NCBI GenBank assembly: GCA_000434735.1
Contig: FR881287.1
Coordinates: 21,947-42,467, forward strand
DNA: 20,521 nucleotides
Direction of reading: 5' to 3'
Origin: Bacteroides sp. CAG:530
GTDB taxonomy: Bacteria > Bacteroidota > Bacteroidia > Bacteroidales > Bacteroidaceae
Part shown: positions 1 to 8,347 of the stretch, piece after piece
Layout: the number at the start of each line of letters is the position of its first letter
Numbering within the stretch: position 1 is the stretch's first letter
The notes under the pieces: generated by a model
The model's database searches: none
The model's input: the letters and a program-made list of their open reading frames with translations, nothing else
Told to the model about the DNA's origin: nothing
Made by a program: the position numbers and the translations under genes

Positions 1-511
1 GACGCTCTACAGATTCAGATTCAGATTGAACAAACGATTGTTCTTCTTTAGCTTTAGCCGATACAGGATTTTCTTCTTCCACACTCTGATCCGACACTTC
101 TTCCAAAACAGATTCCACTTCTTCTGATAACGTAGCTTCGTCACTATCGTTTTCCGAAGTAGAATCCGATGCATCTTTTACCGATTCGTCAGTCTCTACA
201 TCAGAGATAGGCGATTCATTCTCAGGCATATCATCAAAGTGAGTCTTGTCATTCAGCACCACCGTTTCAAAATGCGAGAAAGGTTTATTCACCAAGTCCT
301 TCATCGCCGAATCGGGAGAAAACGTAATACGGGTATCAATGAGTTTGAACGTGCCAAGCCCCTTTATCTTAACATACCTATCAGCCGCCAACCCCTCTTC
401 TATCAACGAAAAAAAGAGCTTGACAAATGCATCCGCATCTGCCCGCTCCATATCATGACGCTTAACCAATAAATCTATCAGATCTTGCAACGTTAGTTCT
501 TCTTCATTCAT
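1..511 (-). CDS. HU-fold DNA-binding protein with long acidic tail (C-terminus beyond window)
   Basis: This is an open frame read from the ATG at 511 and still open at the window edge, so about 170 residues are visible. Residues 1-75 resemble the HU/IHF fold: a helical start (MNEEELTLQDLIDLL), then a beta segment with a Gly-x-Gly-x-Phe turn (KIKGLGTFK). From about residue 85 the sequence becomes low-complexity and rich in Glu, Ser, Asp and Val, probably a disordered linker to a domain outside the window. The start overlaps the stop of the upstream HU gene by 8 bases (504-511), which suggests translational coupling. Bacteroidales carry similar HU-like proteins with an added C-terminal domain after a short HU gene. 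The role is inferred as nucleoid or DNA binding; the missing C-terminus could change that. Confidence 0.75.
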   Translation of the reverse strand, partial: MNEEELTLQDLIDLLVKRHDMERADADAFVKLFFSLIEEGLAADRYVKIKGLGTFKLIDTRITFSPDSAMKDLVNKPFSHFETVVLNDKTHFDDMPENESPISDVETDESVKDASDSTSENDSDEATLSEEVESVLEEVSDQSVEEENPVSAKAKEEQSFVQSESESVER

Positions 512-794
512 CGGCTGAGGTATTTTTAAACTTATCTTTCAAAATCGGGCTTGGTTTATATGTAAGTACCAACTTAGGCGGAACCAAAAGACGCTGTTGG
601 GTCAACGGATTCACCGTGATTCGCTCCATCTTCTTCTTCACTTCGAACTGACCGAAATCATCGAACGAAGCCTTCTTTCCATTCGAGAAACCATCCCCCA
701 TTATCGACACTATCGACGAAACCAATGTAGCGGCATCCTTATTAGTATATCCCAAACGAGACGAAAGCTCGTTAACCAACTCTTTATTATTCAC
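504..794 (-). CDS. HU family DNA-binding protein
   Basis: This 96-aa protein has the usual length and layout of HU/IHF subunits. It has two N-terminal helices (MNNKELVNELSSRLGY), a FDDFGQFEVKKK turn-and-strand segment that matches the family GxF region, and a basic arm with the proline at its tip (ITVNPLTQQ). HU proteins bind and bend DNA without strong sequence preference and help compact the nucleoid. The gene sits 25 bases downstream of the rimO stop, so it is probably co-transcribed with ftsY and rimO, and its stop overlaps the next HU-like gene. It is probably one of several HU paralogues in the genome, so I give no symbol. Confidence 0.9.
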   Translation of the reverse strand: MNNKELVNELSSRLGYTNKDAATLVSSIVSIMGDGFSNGKKASFDDFGQFEVKKKMERITVNPLTQQRLLVPPKLVLTYKPSPILKDKFKNTSADE

Positions 795-819
795 TAAAAA
801 CCCTTTCTTGTTTTTATAC

Positions 820-2121
820 TTATTTTATCACTGTAGCATACAGGTCGAAATCATCAGCATCGTAAATCTTGACCTTATGGAAAGAACCTACGCACAAACG
901 CTTGCCCTCATCCTTAATCAAGACTTCCGGATCTACCTCAGGCGAGTCGAACTCAGTACGACCTATGTAGTAATCGCCTTCTTTTCTGTCGATAATCACA
1001 TTATACTCATTACCGATTTTAGCGTGACTCAAATCTGCTGAAATCTCCTGCTGAATCTCCATCAATTCATCAAGGCGCTGCTGCTTCACCTCTTCCGGAA
1101 TATCATCCTTATAATGTTCAGCGGCATAAGTACCCTCCTCGTTAGAGTAAGCGAAAGCACCCATACGGTCGAAACGAGCCTTACGTACAAATTCCTTCAG
1201 CTCTTCAAAATCCTGCTCAGTCTCACCAGGATGACCAACCATTAGCGTAGTACGCAGATGAATGCCAGGCACTTCCTTACGAAAACGCTCTATCAGTTCA
1301 TACGTCTCAGCCTTAGTTACATGACGGCGCATCAACTTAAGCATATTGTCGCTGATGTGCTGCAAAGCTATATCCATATACTTGCACACATTATCATTCT
1401 CGCGCATCACCCTAAACAAATCAGTAGGGAAATGAGCCGGATACGCATAATGCAAACGAATCCACTTCACGCCCGGAATCTGAGCCATGCGCTCTATCAA
1501 CTCAGGCAACATCTGCTTCTGATACAGGTCAACGCCATAATAAGTCAGCTCCTGCGCTATGACCTGAAACTCCTTCACCCCTTCTGATACCAACTGACGC
1601 ACCTCGTCAAGAATCTCCTCCATGGGGCGAGATACATGACGGCCCGTGATGATAGGAATAGCACAATACGAACACTTACGGTCGCATCCTTCAGCTATCT
1701 TTAAATAAGCATAATGCTTAGGGGTAGTAAGATGACGTTCTATCTCGAAATCAGAATGATACTTCTTGCCAAGATCGGCCAGAAGTTCCTTCCAGTTAAA
1801 TTTTCCATAAAACTTATCGACCTGCGGAATCTCAATCTGCAAGTCCTTCATATAGCGTTCCGACAAGCAACCCATTACATACAGTTGCTTCAGTCGTCCC
1901 TCTTCCTTAGCCTGACAAAACTCCAGAATCATGTTAATAGATTCCTCCTTCGCGTCGCCAATGAAACCACACGTATTGATAACAGCTATTTCGCCCTGCG
2001 GATTCTCACTATCGTGAGTCACTTTATATCCGCTAGCCTCCAGCTGCTTCATCAATTTCTCTGAATCTACCAGATTCTTAGAGCACCCTAAGGTAATTAT
2101 GTCGATTGTATTCTTTCTCAT
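820..2121 (-). CDS. rimO: Ribosomal protein S12 methylthiotransferase RimO
   Basis: This 433-aa radical-SAM methylthiotransferase is full length for RimO. The N-terminal UPF0004 domain has the three cysteines expected to hold the auxiliary 4Fe-4S cluster (C13 in LGCSKNLVDS, C51 in NTCGF, C85 in MGCLSERY). The radical-SAM CxxxCxxC motif is at C146, C150 and C153 (EGCDRKCSYC). A C-terminal TRAM domain occupies roughly residues 370-433. RimO adds a methylthio group to an aspartate of ribosomal protein S12. The CSKNLVDSE version of motif 1 and the short N-terminus favour RimO over the tRNA enzyme MiaB. The ATG overlaps the ftsY stop by four bases (ATGA), indicating coupled translation. Confidence 0.95.
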   Translation of the reverse strand: MRKNTIDIITLGCSKNLVDSEKLMKQLEASGYKVTHDSENPQGEIAVINTCGFIGDAKEESINMILEFCQAKEEGRLKQLYVMGCLSERYMKDLQIEIPQVDKFYGKFNWKELLADLGKKYHSDFEIERHLTTPKHYAYLKIAEGCDRKCSYCAIPIITGRHVSRPMEEILDEVRQLVSEGVKEFQVIAQELTYYGVDLYQKQMLPELIERMAQIPGVKWIRLHYAYPAHFPTDLFRVMRENDNVCKYMDIALQHISDNMLKLMRRHVTKAETYELIERFRKEVPGIHLRTTLMVGHPGETEQDFEELKEFVRKARFDRMGAFAYSNEEGTYAAEHYKDDIPEEVKQQRLDELMEIQQEISADLSHAKIGNEYNVIIDRKEGDYYIGRTEFDSPEVDPEVLIKDEGKRLCVGSFHKVKIYDADDFDLYATVIK

Positions 2122-3083
2122 TTATCCGAATTATCACCAAACAAAGAACTTACGAATTCTTTTCTGCGGAAAATCTGCAAATCCTCCATACCTTCACCCA
2201 ATCCGATGTATTTCACCGGAATCTTAAACTGATCAGAGATACCTATCACTACCCCACCTTTGGCTGTACCGTCCAATTTTGTGATAGCCATCGCGTTAAC
2301 CTCTGTAGCCAAGGTAAACTGCTTAGCCTGTTCAAACGCATTCTGTCCTGTAGAACCGTCAAGCACCAGCAACACTTCGTGCGGAGCGTCGGGCACCACC
2401 TTCTGCATCACGTTCTTAATCTTAGTAAGCTCGTTCATCAAACCAACTTTGTTATGCAGACGACCCGCTGTATCGATAATCACCACATCAGCATGATTAG
2501 CTACAGCCGAGCTAAGCGTATCGAACGCCACCGAAGCAGGGTCCGAACCCATTTTCTGCTTGATGACAGGCACATCCACACGTTCACCCCAAGCCACCAA
2601 CTGCTCTACGGCAGCGGCACGGAATGTATCGGCAGCACCCAAGTAAACCGATTTACCAGATTTCTTAAACTGGTAAGCCAACTTACCGATGGTAGTAGTC
2701 TTACCAACACCATTCACACCTACTACCATTATAACATAAGGCTTCTTATCTTCAGGCAAAGAAAAGCCGTCATTGTCGACAGTATTATTCTCTGTAAGCA
2801 AGGCAGCAATCTCCTCACGCAAGATATTGTTCAACTCCTGCGTATTTACATACTTATCCTGCGCAACTCTCTTCTCAATACGCTTGATAATCTTAAGCGT
2901 TGTTTCCACACCCACATCCGAAGTTATCAGTACCTCTTCCAAATTATCAAGTACCTCATCATCCACTTTCGACTTTCCGGCGATGGCACGAGCTATCTTA
3001 CCAAACACACTCTCTTTGGTTTTAGATAACCCCTTGTCTAAAGTTTCCTTTTTCTCTTTCGAAAAAAAACTAAAAAGTCCCAT
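2118..3083 (-). CDS. ftsY: Signal recognition particle receptor FtsY
   Basis: This 321-aa protein is the SRP receptor GTPase, which docks SRP-ribosome complexes at the inner membrane for co-translational insertion. It has a short N domain (residues 1-90) followed by the NG GTPase. Visible motifs are G1 GVNGVGKTTT, the SRP-specific DTFRAAAVEQL segment, G3 DTAGRL and G4 TKLDGTAKGG. The long acidic A domain of the E. coli protein is missing, which is normal in this phylum. The gene has its own promoter-like sequence at 3107-3134 and follows the terminator of the ribosomal-protein operon. It is followed by rimO with an ATGA overlap. Confidence 0.96.
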   Translation of the reverse strand: MGLFSFFSKEKKETLDKGLSKTKESVFGKIARAIAGKSKVDDEVLDNLEEVLITSDVGVETTLKIIKRIEKRVAQDKYVNTQELNNILREEIAALLTENNTVDNDGFSLPEDKKPYVIMVVGVNGVGKTTTIGKLAYQFKKSGKSVYLGAADTFRAAAVEQLVAWGERVDVPVIKQKMGSDPASVAFDTLSSAVANHADVVIIDTAGRLHNKVGLMNELTKIKNVMQKVVPDAPHEVLLVLDGSTGQNAFEQAKQFTLATEVNAMAITKLDGTAKGGVVIGISDQFKIPVKYIGLGEGMEDLQIFRRKEFVSSLFGDNSDK

Positions 3084-3106
3084 ATTATTCCATTTTATTA
3101 CTCATG

Positions 3107-3134
3107 CAAAGATATAACTAATATTGTTTACAAA
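3107..3134 (-). promoter_or_regulatory. Predicted Bacteroidales promoter for ftsY-rimO-HU
   Basis: On the minus strand a TTTG (3131-3134) is followed 16 bases later by TATCTTTG (3107-3114). The latter is an exact match to the Bacteroidales -7 consensus TAnnTTTG. The box ends about 24 bases upstream of the ftsY ATG, directly after the preceding terminator. The spacing is a little shorter than usual. Confidence 0.6.
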
Positions 3135-3174
3135 CAAAAAAAGTTCTTTCCATCTGTCGATGAAAAGAACTTTT
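3134..3174 (-). terminator. Intrinsic terminator of the rpmB-rpmG-DUF4295 operon
   Basis: A perfect 11-bp stem (3139-3149 with 3164-3174) is extended by CAT/ATG inside and closes a six-base loop. On the minus strand it is followed by a run of T (3142-3134 region). It begins 23 bases after the DUF4295 stop. Because the stem is A/T rich at its base it could act in both directions. Confidence 0.85.
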
Positions 3175-3196
3175 ATCAGCTATATATTTCAGCTTA

Positions 3197-3355
3197 TTAT
3201 TTCTTAAAGAAGTCCTGTACTTTATCGTTAGGAACCATCTGTTCGTCAAAAATGTAAGCACCAGTTTTCGGAGACTTAACCATCTTGATAACCTTAGTAT
3301 AAGAACGTCCTTCTTTGCTACCTGTCTGAAGGGTTGCGACTGTTTTCTTTGCCAT
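3197..3355 (-). CDS. DUF4295 small protein of the ribosomal-protein operon
   Basis: This 52-aa basic protein starts MAKKTVATLQ and ends VQDFFKK. It is read from the ATG at 3355 to the TAA at 3197-3199. The internal KVIKMVKSPKTGAY segment and the position directly after rpmG match the conserved Bacteroidetes family DUF4295. The function is unknown. Location and charge suggest a ribosome-associated role, but that is inference. It lies 16 bases after rpmG and 23 before the terminator, so it is the last gene of a three-gene operon. Confidence 0.88.
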   Translation of the reverse strand: MAKKTVATLQTGSKEGRSYTKVIKMVKSPKTGAYIFDEQMVPNDKVQDFFKK

Positions 3356-3371
3356 GGTTTCTTATTGTTTA

Positions 3372-3560
3372 TTATTTAATTTCTTTGTGAACTGTTACTC
3401 TCTTTAAGATAGGATTGTACTTCTTCAACTCCAATCTTTCAGTAGTGTTTTTTCTGTTTTTAGTAGTGATATAACGAGAAGTTCCCGGCATACCGCTATC
3501 TTTCATTTCTGTACATTCCAGAATTACTTGAACTCTATTTCCTTTAGCCTTCTTAGCCAT
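3372..3560 (-). CDS. rpmG: 50S ribosomal protein L33
   Basis: This 62-aa protein has the family core RYITTKNRKNTTERLELKKY and a C-terminal VHKEIK. It carries one cysteine only, so it is the zinc-free (C-minus) form of L33. It is a large-subunit protein near the E site. It sits 19 bases after rpmB and 16 before DUF4295, consistent with one transcript. Confidence 0.96.
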   Translation of the reverse strand: MAKKAKGNRVQVILECTEMKDSGMPGTSRYITTKNRKNTTERLELKKYNPILKRVTVHKEIK

Positions 3561-3579
3561 AGTTTAACTCTCCTTTTAA

Positions 3580-3840
3580 TTAACCAATAATTTTGATAGT
3601 TTTCCAATCACAGTAGCCATTAGCCACAGCTTCATTCAGCGCAGCGTCCAAGCCCTTCTTGTTAATAACTCGCAGGCCATTAGCACAGATATTCAGGCTA
3701 ATCCAGCAATCCTGTTCTACATAGTAGAATTTCTTAGTAAACAAGTTCACATCAAAAGTTCTTTTGGTTCTTCTCTTAGAGTGTGAAACATTGTTGCCAA
3801 TCATGGCTTTCTTTCCGGTAATTTGACAAATTTTCGACAT
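3580..3840 (-). CDS. rpmB: 50S ribosomal protein L28
   Basis: This 86-aa protein begins MSKICQITGKKAMIGN and continues with NVSHSKRRTKR, the standard L28 signature. Length is normal for Bacteroidetes. It is the first gene of the rpmB-rpmG-DUF4295 operon, with a promoter-like sequence 50 bases upstream. Confidence 0.97.
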   Translation of the reverse strand: MSKICQITGKKAMIGNNVSHSKRRTKRTFDVNLFTKKFYYVEQDCWISLNICANGLRVINKKGLDAALNEAVANGYCDWKTIKIIG

Positions 3841-3889
3841 TTCTATCTTGTTTTTATAGTTTTATTTCTATATTCTCTCAAACGGAGTG

Positions 3890-3920
3890 CAAAATAAGTG
3901 ATTTTATTTTATACGCACAA
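3890..3920 (-). promoter_or_regulatory. Possible promoter of the rpmB operon
   Basis: On the minus strand TTG (3918-3920) is followed about 20 bases later by TTATTTTG (3890-3897), an imperfect match to TAnnTTTG. It lies 50 bases upstream of rpmB, at the right distance and in the only gap before cinA. The -7 match is weak. Confidence 0.4.
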
Positions 3921-3956
3921 GTTTTTCACCAACTAATTGCGATTTTACTCCTCTTT

Positions 3957-4445
3957 TTATTGTTCTTGGCACAATTCGAGCAACAAAACCAGTGCTTTTT
4001 TAGTCGCCGCCTGAATATTTTTGTCGCGTCCCTCGTCTTCCGTTAATTTTGCGGTAATTACTTTATCTCTGCTACCTGCAGCCACCCAAATAGTTCCTAC
4101 CGGTTTCTCTGGAGTACCGCCCGCCGGGCCAGCAATGCCCGAAGTAGCCATAGCATAATCCGTATCGAAAGCCTCAATTGCTCCCTTCACCATCTCGGTT
4201 ACCGTTTCTTCGCTTACCGCCCCGTGAGCAGCCAGAGTTTCCGGGTTCACATGAAGCATATTCTGTTTCACCTCATTGGCGTAAGCCACTACGCCACCTT
4301 TATAGAAACGAGAACTACCAGGGATAGCAGTTATAATAGCGGCCACATTTCCTGCTGTGCAACTTTCAGCAGTAGCCAAGGTAAAGCCTTCTCTCCAGAA
4401 GATCTCACTTATCTCCTTACTGAGTGTTTTTGTTTCTACTGACAT
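3957..4445 (-). CDS. cinA: CinA C-terminal domain protein / nicotinamide-nucleotide amidase
   Basis: This 162-aa protein consists only of the CinA C-terminal domain (PncC-type). It shows the diagnostic LATAESCTAG near residue 25 and SGIAGPAGGTPEKPVGTIW near residue 110. The enzyme deamidates NMN to nicotinate mononucleotide in NAD salvage and repair. The N-terminal MoCF-like domain found in full CinA is absent, as in E. coli PncC. It starts 41 bases after the tsaD stop, so it is probably co-transcribed with it. The assignment rests on motifs; the in vivo substrate is inferred from family knowledge. Confidence 0.93.
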   Translation of the reverse strand: MSVETKTLSKEISEIFWREGFTLATAESCTAGNVAAIITAIPGSSRFYKGGVVAYANEVKQNMLHVNPETLAAHGAVSEETVTEMVKGAIEAFDTDYAMATSGIAGPAGGTPEKPVGTIWVAAGSRDKVITAKLTEDEGRDKNIQAATKKALVLLLELCQEQ

Positions 4446-4486
4446 AATCTGTTTTTATTTTCCGTTTTACAATATCCCTCCAGCCC

Positions 4487-5509
4487 TTAGATTGTTACGC
4501 GCGAATACGCCGGCTTATCTATCGAGCAGAAGTCTTTATCTAAATATTTATAATAACCAGTTATAGCTATCATCGCAGCGTTATCAGTAGTATATCCGAA
4601 TTTCGGGATGAATATCTTCCAGCCATACTTATCAGCATGTTCGTGAAATGCGTTACGCAATCCATTGTTGGCAGATACACCACCAGCCACAGCTACCTCT
4701 TTAATACCTGTAGCCTTAACCGCCTTACGCAATTTATCCATCAGAATATCTACGATTGTCTTTTCGAGCGATGCCGCCAAATCCTCTTTATGATGCTCTA
4801 TAAAGTCGGGATCATCTTTCAGCCATTCGCGCAGCGAGTATAAGAACGAAGTCTTCAGTCCGCTGAAGCTATAGTCGAAACCAGGAATGTGAGGCTTACT
4901 GAACGTATAAGCATTAGGATTACCCTGACGTGCCAAACGATCGATGATAGGACCACCAGGATACCCCATACCCATCACCTTAGAACACTTGTCAATAGCT
5001 TCACCAGCTGCATCATCGATAGTCTGACCCAGCACCGTCATTTTATTATAAGCATCCACACGGATAATCTGAGAATTTCCGCCAGATACCAACAAACATA
5101 TAAACGGGAACTTAGGCTGATTATCGTCATCTTCAGACTCCTTTATAAAATGCGCCAACACATGTCCCTGCAGATGATTCACATCCACCATAGGAATATC
5201 AAGCGAACGCGCCAATCCCTTAGCGAACGACACACCCACCAGCAACGAACCCATCAATCCTGGTCCGCGGGTAAAGGCAATCGCGCTGAGTTGCTCCTTA
5301 GTCACCCCCGCACGCTTAAGAGCCTCGTGCACCACCGGCACAATGTTCTGCTGATGCGCACGCGACGCCAACTCAGGTACCACGCCACCATAAGACTCGT
5401 GCACGGCCTGACTCGCTATCACACTCGACAGCAACACACCGTTCTTTATAACAGCGGCAGAAGTATCGTCGCAAGACGACTCAATACCTAATATGATAGT
5501 ATCACTCAT
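4487..5509 (-). CDS. tsaD: tRNA N6-threonylcarbamoyladenosine transferase TsaD
   Basis: This 340-aa protein is full length for TsaD (Kae1/Gcp, ASKHA fold). It opens with ILGIESSCDDTSAAV. It has the metal-binding histidines in NHLQGHVLAH, the LVSGGNSQI loop, AVAGGVSANNGLR, and the late metal aspartate in YTTDNAAM. TsaD, with TsaB and TsaE, transfers threonylcarbamoyl from TC-AMP to A37 of ANN-decoding tRNAs. It lies between map and cinA, separated by 37 and 41 bases. Confidence 0.97.
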   Translation of the reverse strand: MSDTIILGIESSCDDTSAAVIKNGVLLSSVIASQAVHESYGGVVPELASRAHQQNIVPVVHEALKRAGVTKEQLSAIAFTRGPGLMGSLLVGVSFAKGLARSLDIPMVDVNHLQGHVLAHFIKESEDDDNQPKFPFICLLVSGGNSQIIRVDAYNKMTVLGQTIDDAAGEAIDKCSKVMGMGYPGGPIIDRLARQGNPNAYTFSKPHIPGFDYSFSGLKTSFLYSLREWLKDDPDFIEHHKEDLAASLEKTIVDILMDKLRKAVKATGIKEVAVAGGVSANNGLRNAFHEHADKYGWKIFIPKFGYTTDNAAMIAITGYYKYLDKDFCSIDKPAYSRVTI

Positions 5510-5546
5510 AATTTATTATATATAATAATGTGTATACCGATTCCTA

Positions 5547-6401
5547 TTAATACGTAAGAATTTCCAAACCATTCTCCGTCATCACAAACGTATGTTCCCA
5601 TTGAGCCGAAGGCAATTCATCTTCAGTGACTACAGTCCAGCCATCCTCTTCATCGATGAATACCTCCCACGTACCCATGTTAATCATCGGCTCTATAGTG
5701 AATACCATACCCGGCACCAGCAACATTCCGGTACCCTTACGACCGTAATGCACCACATCCGGTTCCTCATGGAATTCCACTCCCACGCCATGACCACACA
5801 AGTCTCGTACTACAGAGAATCCGTTCTTCTTGGCATGCTTCTCAATAGCATGACCCAAATCACCTACAAAGCTGAACGGCTTAGCGGCTTCCATACCAAC
5901 CTCAAGACATTCCTTAGCCACGCGCACCAACTTCTCCTTCTGCGGAGTAGTCTTTCCGATGATAAACATACGCGAAGCATCAGCATAATACCCGTCAAGG
6001 ATGGTAGTGCAGTCCACGTTCACGATATCGCCCTCTTCCAAAATTTCCTCTTCCGACGGAATACCATGACACACCACCTCATTTATAGAAGTACAAACAC
6101 TCTTCGGGAAACCCTCATAGCCCAGACACGCGCACACGCCCCCATGCTGAGTAGTATAATCATACACTATCTTATCGATTTCAGCTGTACTCATGCCAGC
6201 ATGAATCTCTTCAGCCACCTTATCCAGCACAGCCGTATTCAGCATACCACTTCTGCGGATGCCTTCTATCTGTTCCGGAGTCTTGATAAGTTGACGAGTC
6301 GGCACCAGATGTCCCTTATTCTGATAATAAAGCACCTTCTTATCCAGTTCGGTCAGCTCCTGACCTTTAGGCACTCGCCAATTGTTCTTAATCCTAATCA
6401 T
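5547..6401 (-). CDS. map: Type I methionine aminopeptidase
   Basis: This 284-aa protein removes the N-terminal methionine from nascent chains. The five metal ligands of the pita-bread fold can be placed: the two Asp in VDCTTILDGYYADASR, the His in CGHGVGVEFHEEPD, the Glu in TIEPMI, and the last Glu in QWEHTF. Family residue HGI is in CHGIPS. A longer frame begins at 6467. I chose the ATG at 6401 because an exact TAnnTTTG promoter box lies at 6429-6436, inside that extension, and because the extension (MLKAYFEFFLLTLHDF) does not resemble the family. About 35 residues before the catalytic domain are present, longer than the E. coli enzyme. Confidence 0.93.
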   Translation of the reverse strand: MIRIKNNWRVPKGQELTELDKKVLYYQNKGHLVPTRQLIKTPEQIEGIRRSGMLNTAVLDKVAEEIHAGMSTAEIDKIVYDYTTQHGGVCACLGYEGFPKSVCTSINEVVCHGIPSEEEILEEGDIVNVDCTTILDGYYADASRMFIIGKTTPQKEKLVRVAKECLEVGMEAAKPFSFVGDLGHAIEKHAKKNGFSVVRDLCGHGVGVEFHEEPDVVHYGRKGTGMLLVPGMVFTIEPMINMGTWEVFIDEEDGWTVVTEDELPSAQWEHTFVMTENGLEILTY

Positions 6402-6428
6402 AATTATCAAGTCTATATAAAAGTCATG

Positions 6429-6436
6429 CAAAGTTA
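6429..6436 (-). promoter_or_regulatory. Promoter -7 box for map (and probably tsaD-cinA)
   Basis: The minus strand reads TAACTTTG, an exact TAnnTTTG match, 27 bases upstream of the chosen map ATG. I see no convincing -33 TTTG at normal spacing. It supports the shorter map start. Confidence 0.55.
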
Positions 6437-6486
6437 GCAGAAAAAACTCAAAATACGCTTTGAGCACATAAAAAAAGGAAGTCTAT

Positions 6487-8082
6487 TTAAATTTCTTTCC
6501 AGTCGTCTATCGTTCCCGATTTCGAAGAAAAGTTAACGCCAACCTTCCGCACAGTACGCATATCAGCTTCGTAAGGACGTGCATACCCCTTCTCTTCTAT
6601 CTGTCGTAAAGCGTCATCTGCCGTACCGTCCAGTTTAAATTCAAATATATACACCACCTTCTTTGTCTCAATGATACAATCCGCTCTGCCCTCGCTCTGC
6701 TGTTTTTCGGTAAGCACCAAATAAGTACTAAGAATACGAAAAATCAAGTAAAACGTATAGTGAAAATAACGCTCCTTCTCAGTTTCCATATTCTTTCTTC
6801 GCATAGTATAAGGAATACTGGCAAAAAATGCAGTCAGACTTTTACGCCAAGTATCAAGATCGTCCCTAAGTATGGCACGCACCAACTGTATAGCCAATGT
6901 ACTAGCCGACTCCTTTGCTCCAAGATAGTTTGAAGCAACTAGCGTTAAGAACCCCTTCTTCACCTCATTGTTCGGCAAGTCAAGCAAATAAGAATCAGAA
7001 TCACGGTCGTAATCTTTAATAGTCAAATAACCACTCTGGTATATCATCGGCAACGGACGCTCCACATCCGCCTTATAGTCGATAAACTCCGACGTATCAT
7101 AATATTTCCCCGTAAGCTCATTAAGATTCTCATCCGTATGATTCAGCAAACGTATAAGATAAGTAGGCGTACCCGTTCTAAACCAATAATCCTGTATGTT
7201 ATGGTTAGCAAACGCATTAAGTAAACTGAACGGATTGAAAATATCCGTCTTCCGCTTACTGAAATGATAACCGTCATAATGCCTTTTCAGCATAAGCCGA
7301 ACCTCATCTTCCGGCACATTCATTTCCTCCGCCATCGCATCCATCTCATCATGAAACACCGCTTCAAGCTCCTCCTCCGTAATACCACATATCGCATCAT
7401 ACACCGTACTCATGCTGATATCTGCAGGCTGATTGAAACCGCTGAACACACTTACCTGCGAAAACTTTGTCACCCCAGTTAGCAGCACAAAGCGCAGATC
7501 TTGGTCGGCAGACTTAAAAGCAGAATAAAAGCCCTTCAGAATCTCACGGTTGATATCTTCAAGCAGCATCTCCTTTCCGTCTCCACCCTGTTCCACCATT
7601 CCCGAATCCAGAACATCAAGCAACGGCTTATCATATTCATCAACCAGCACCACACAACGCTTGCCCGTAGTTGCATGAACATGCTTTAGCAGTTCGGCAA
7701 AACGTTTCCCATAATCAAACTCCTCGTTGCCAACATAACCATACTGCCGTTCCCAATCCTCAACGGTACCCTTAATCAGTTTAGACAATGTATCTCCACT
7801 CTTCGTGTAATTAGTACTGTTAAAGTCCACATGAAAAATTGGATAACTATTCCAATCCTTCTCCAGTGCATCGATAGCAAGCCCACTGAACAACTTCCTC
7901 TCGCCACCGAAATAATACTTCAATGTCGATACAAGCAACGATTTTCCGAACCGTCGCGGACGACTCAGAAAATAAATTGTGCCTTCATTTGCCAGCTTAT
8001 ACAACAAAGCCGTTTTATCTACATAAACAAAACCACCTTCGCGTATTTTCTTAAAATCCTGTATGCCGATTGGAAACTTCAT
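6487..8082 (-). CDS. AAA-ATPase-like protein with C-terminal PD-(D/E)XK domain
   Basis: This 531-aa protein has the architecture of the AAA-ATPase_like (PF09820) plus PDDEXK_9 (PF08011) family, very common in gut Bacteroidales. The N-terminus has FPIGIQDFKKIREGG and YVDKT, then a variant P-loop LSRPRRFGKSLLVST near residues 40-53. A Walker-B-like segment CVVVLVDEYDKPLLD follows near residue 145. The C-terminus has a nuclease-type core: D in GRADCIIET, then IFEFKLDG with E-x-K, then a Gln about 12 residues later. The frame can be extended to a TTG at 8088, but the ATG at 8082 is the natural start (MKFPIGIQ). It is preceded by its own intergenic region and follows the terminator of the sugar-transferase/aminotransferase unit. 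Its biological role is unknown; mobile-DNA or defence functions are guesses. Confidence 0.9.
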   Translation of the reverse strand: MKFPIGIQDFKKIREGGFVYVDKTALLYKLANEGTIYFLSRPRRFGKSLLVSTLKYYFGGERKLFSGLAIDALEKDWNSYPIFHVDFNSTNYTKSGDTLSKLIKGTVEDWERQYGYVGNEEFDYGKRFAELLKHVHATTGKRCVVLVDEYDKPLLDVLDSGMVEQGGDGKEMLLEDINREILKGFYSAFKSADQDLRFVLLTGVTKFSQVSVFSGFNQPADISMSTVYDAICGITEEELEAVFHDEMDAMAEEMNVPEDEVRLMLKRHYDGYHFSKRKTDIFNPFSLLNAFANHNIQDYWFRTGTPTYLIRLLNHTDENLNELTGKYYDTSEFIDYKADVERPLPMIYQSGYLTIKDYDRDSDSYLLDLPNNEVKKGFLTLVASNYLGAKESASTLAIQLVRAILRDDLDTWRKSLTAFFASIPYTMRRKNMETEKERYFHYTFYLIFRILSTYLVLTEKQQSEGRADCIIETKKVVYIFEFKLDGTADDALRQIEEKGYARPYEADMRTVRKVGVNFSSKSGTIDDWKEI

Positions 8083-8167
8083 ATACAAACGTTTTTAGAA
8101 TAATACGAAATTACTTTTTTTTCGTGGCTTACACAAATCACATACCAATAAATCTGATTTTATTCAA

Positions 8168-8204
8168 TCTTCACCCCACCTCTTCGCCTTTCGGGGAATG
8201 AAGA
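8168..8204. other. Imperfect hairpin between aminotransferase and AAA-ATPase-like genes
   Basis: TCTTCA plus CCCC (8168-8177) pairs with GGGG, a two-base AA bulge and TGAAGA (8193-8204), leaving a 15-base loop. It lies upstream of the 8082 start and may belong to that gene's leader or act as a second terminator. No T-run of note follows on either strand. The rest of 8089-8347 holds only this hairpin and the terminator at 8269-8320. Confidence 0.4.
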
Positions 8205-8261
8205 GATAATAACAAAACTTCCACACTGCAAGTATAAAACGCTTCACCATAATGCACTAAT

Positions 8262-8320
8262 AACAAAAGGGCGACTAACAGACACACATGCCTCAGCACC
8301 AGTGCGTCCGTTAACCGCCC
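8262..8320 (-). terminator. Terminator after the aminotransferase gene
   Basis: A long imperfect hairpin spans 8269-8320. Its arms are GGGCG/CGCCC at the base, TAAC/GTTA, GAC/GTC and CAC/GTG, separated by small A-C mismatches, with a 14-base loop. On the minus strand it is followed by TTTTGTTA. It starts 28 bases after the aminotransferase stop, where an end of the polysaccharide transcript is expected. Confidence 0.7.
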
Positions 8321-8347
8321 ATTACGATACCTTATATATAATATAAC

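Noticed and set aside
2106..3029. Plus-strand 307-codon frame opposite ftsY
   Set aside because: It mirrors a clearly conserved GTPase gene. Its translation is rich in His, Thr and Arg, as expected from antisense reading, and shows no domain.
5592..6437. Plus-strand 281-codon frame opposite map
   Set aside because: The methionine aminopeptidase on the other strand has all metal ligands; this frame has no domain.
6402..6467. N-terminal extension of the methionine aminopeptidase
   Set aside because: A TAnnTTTG box lies inside it and its residues do not match the family; the ATG at 6401 is better.
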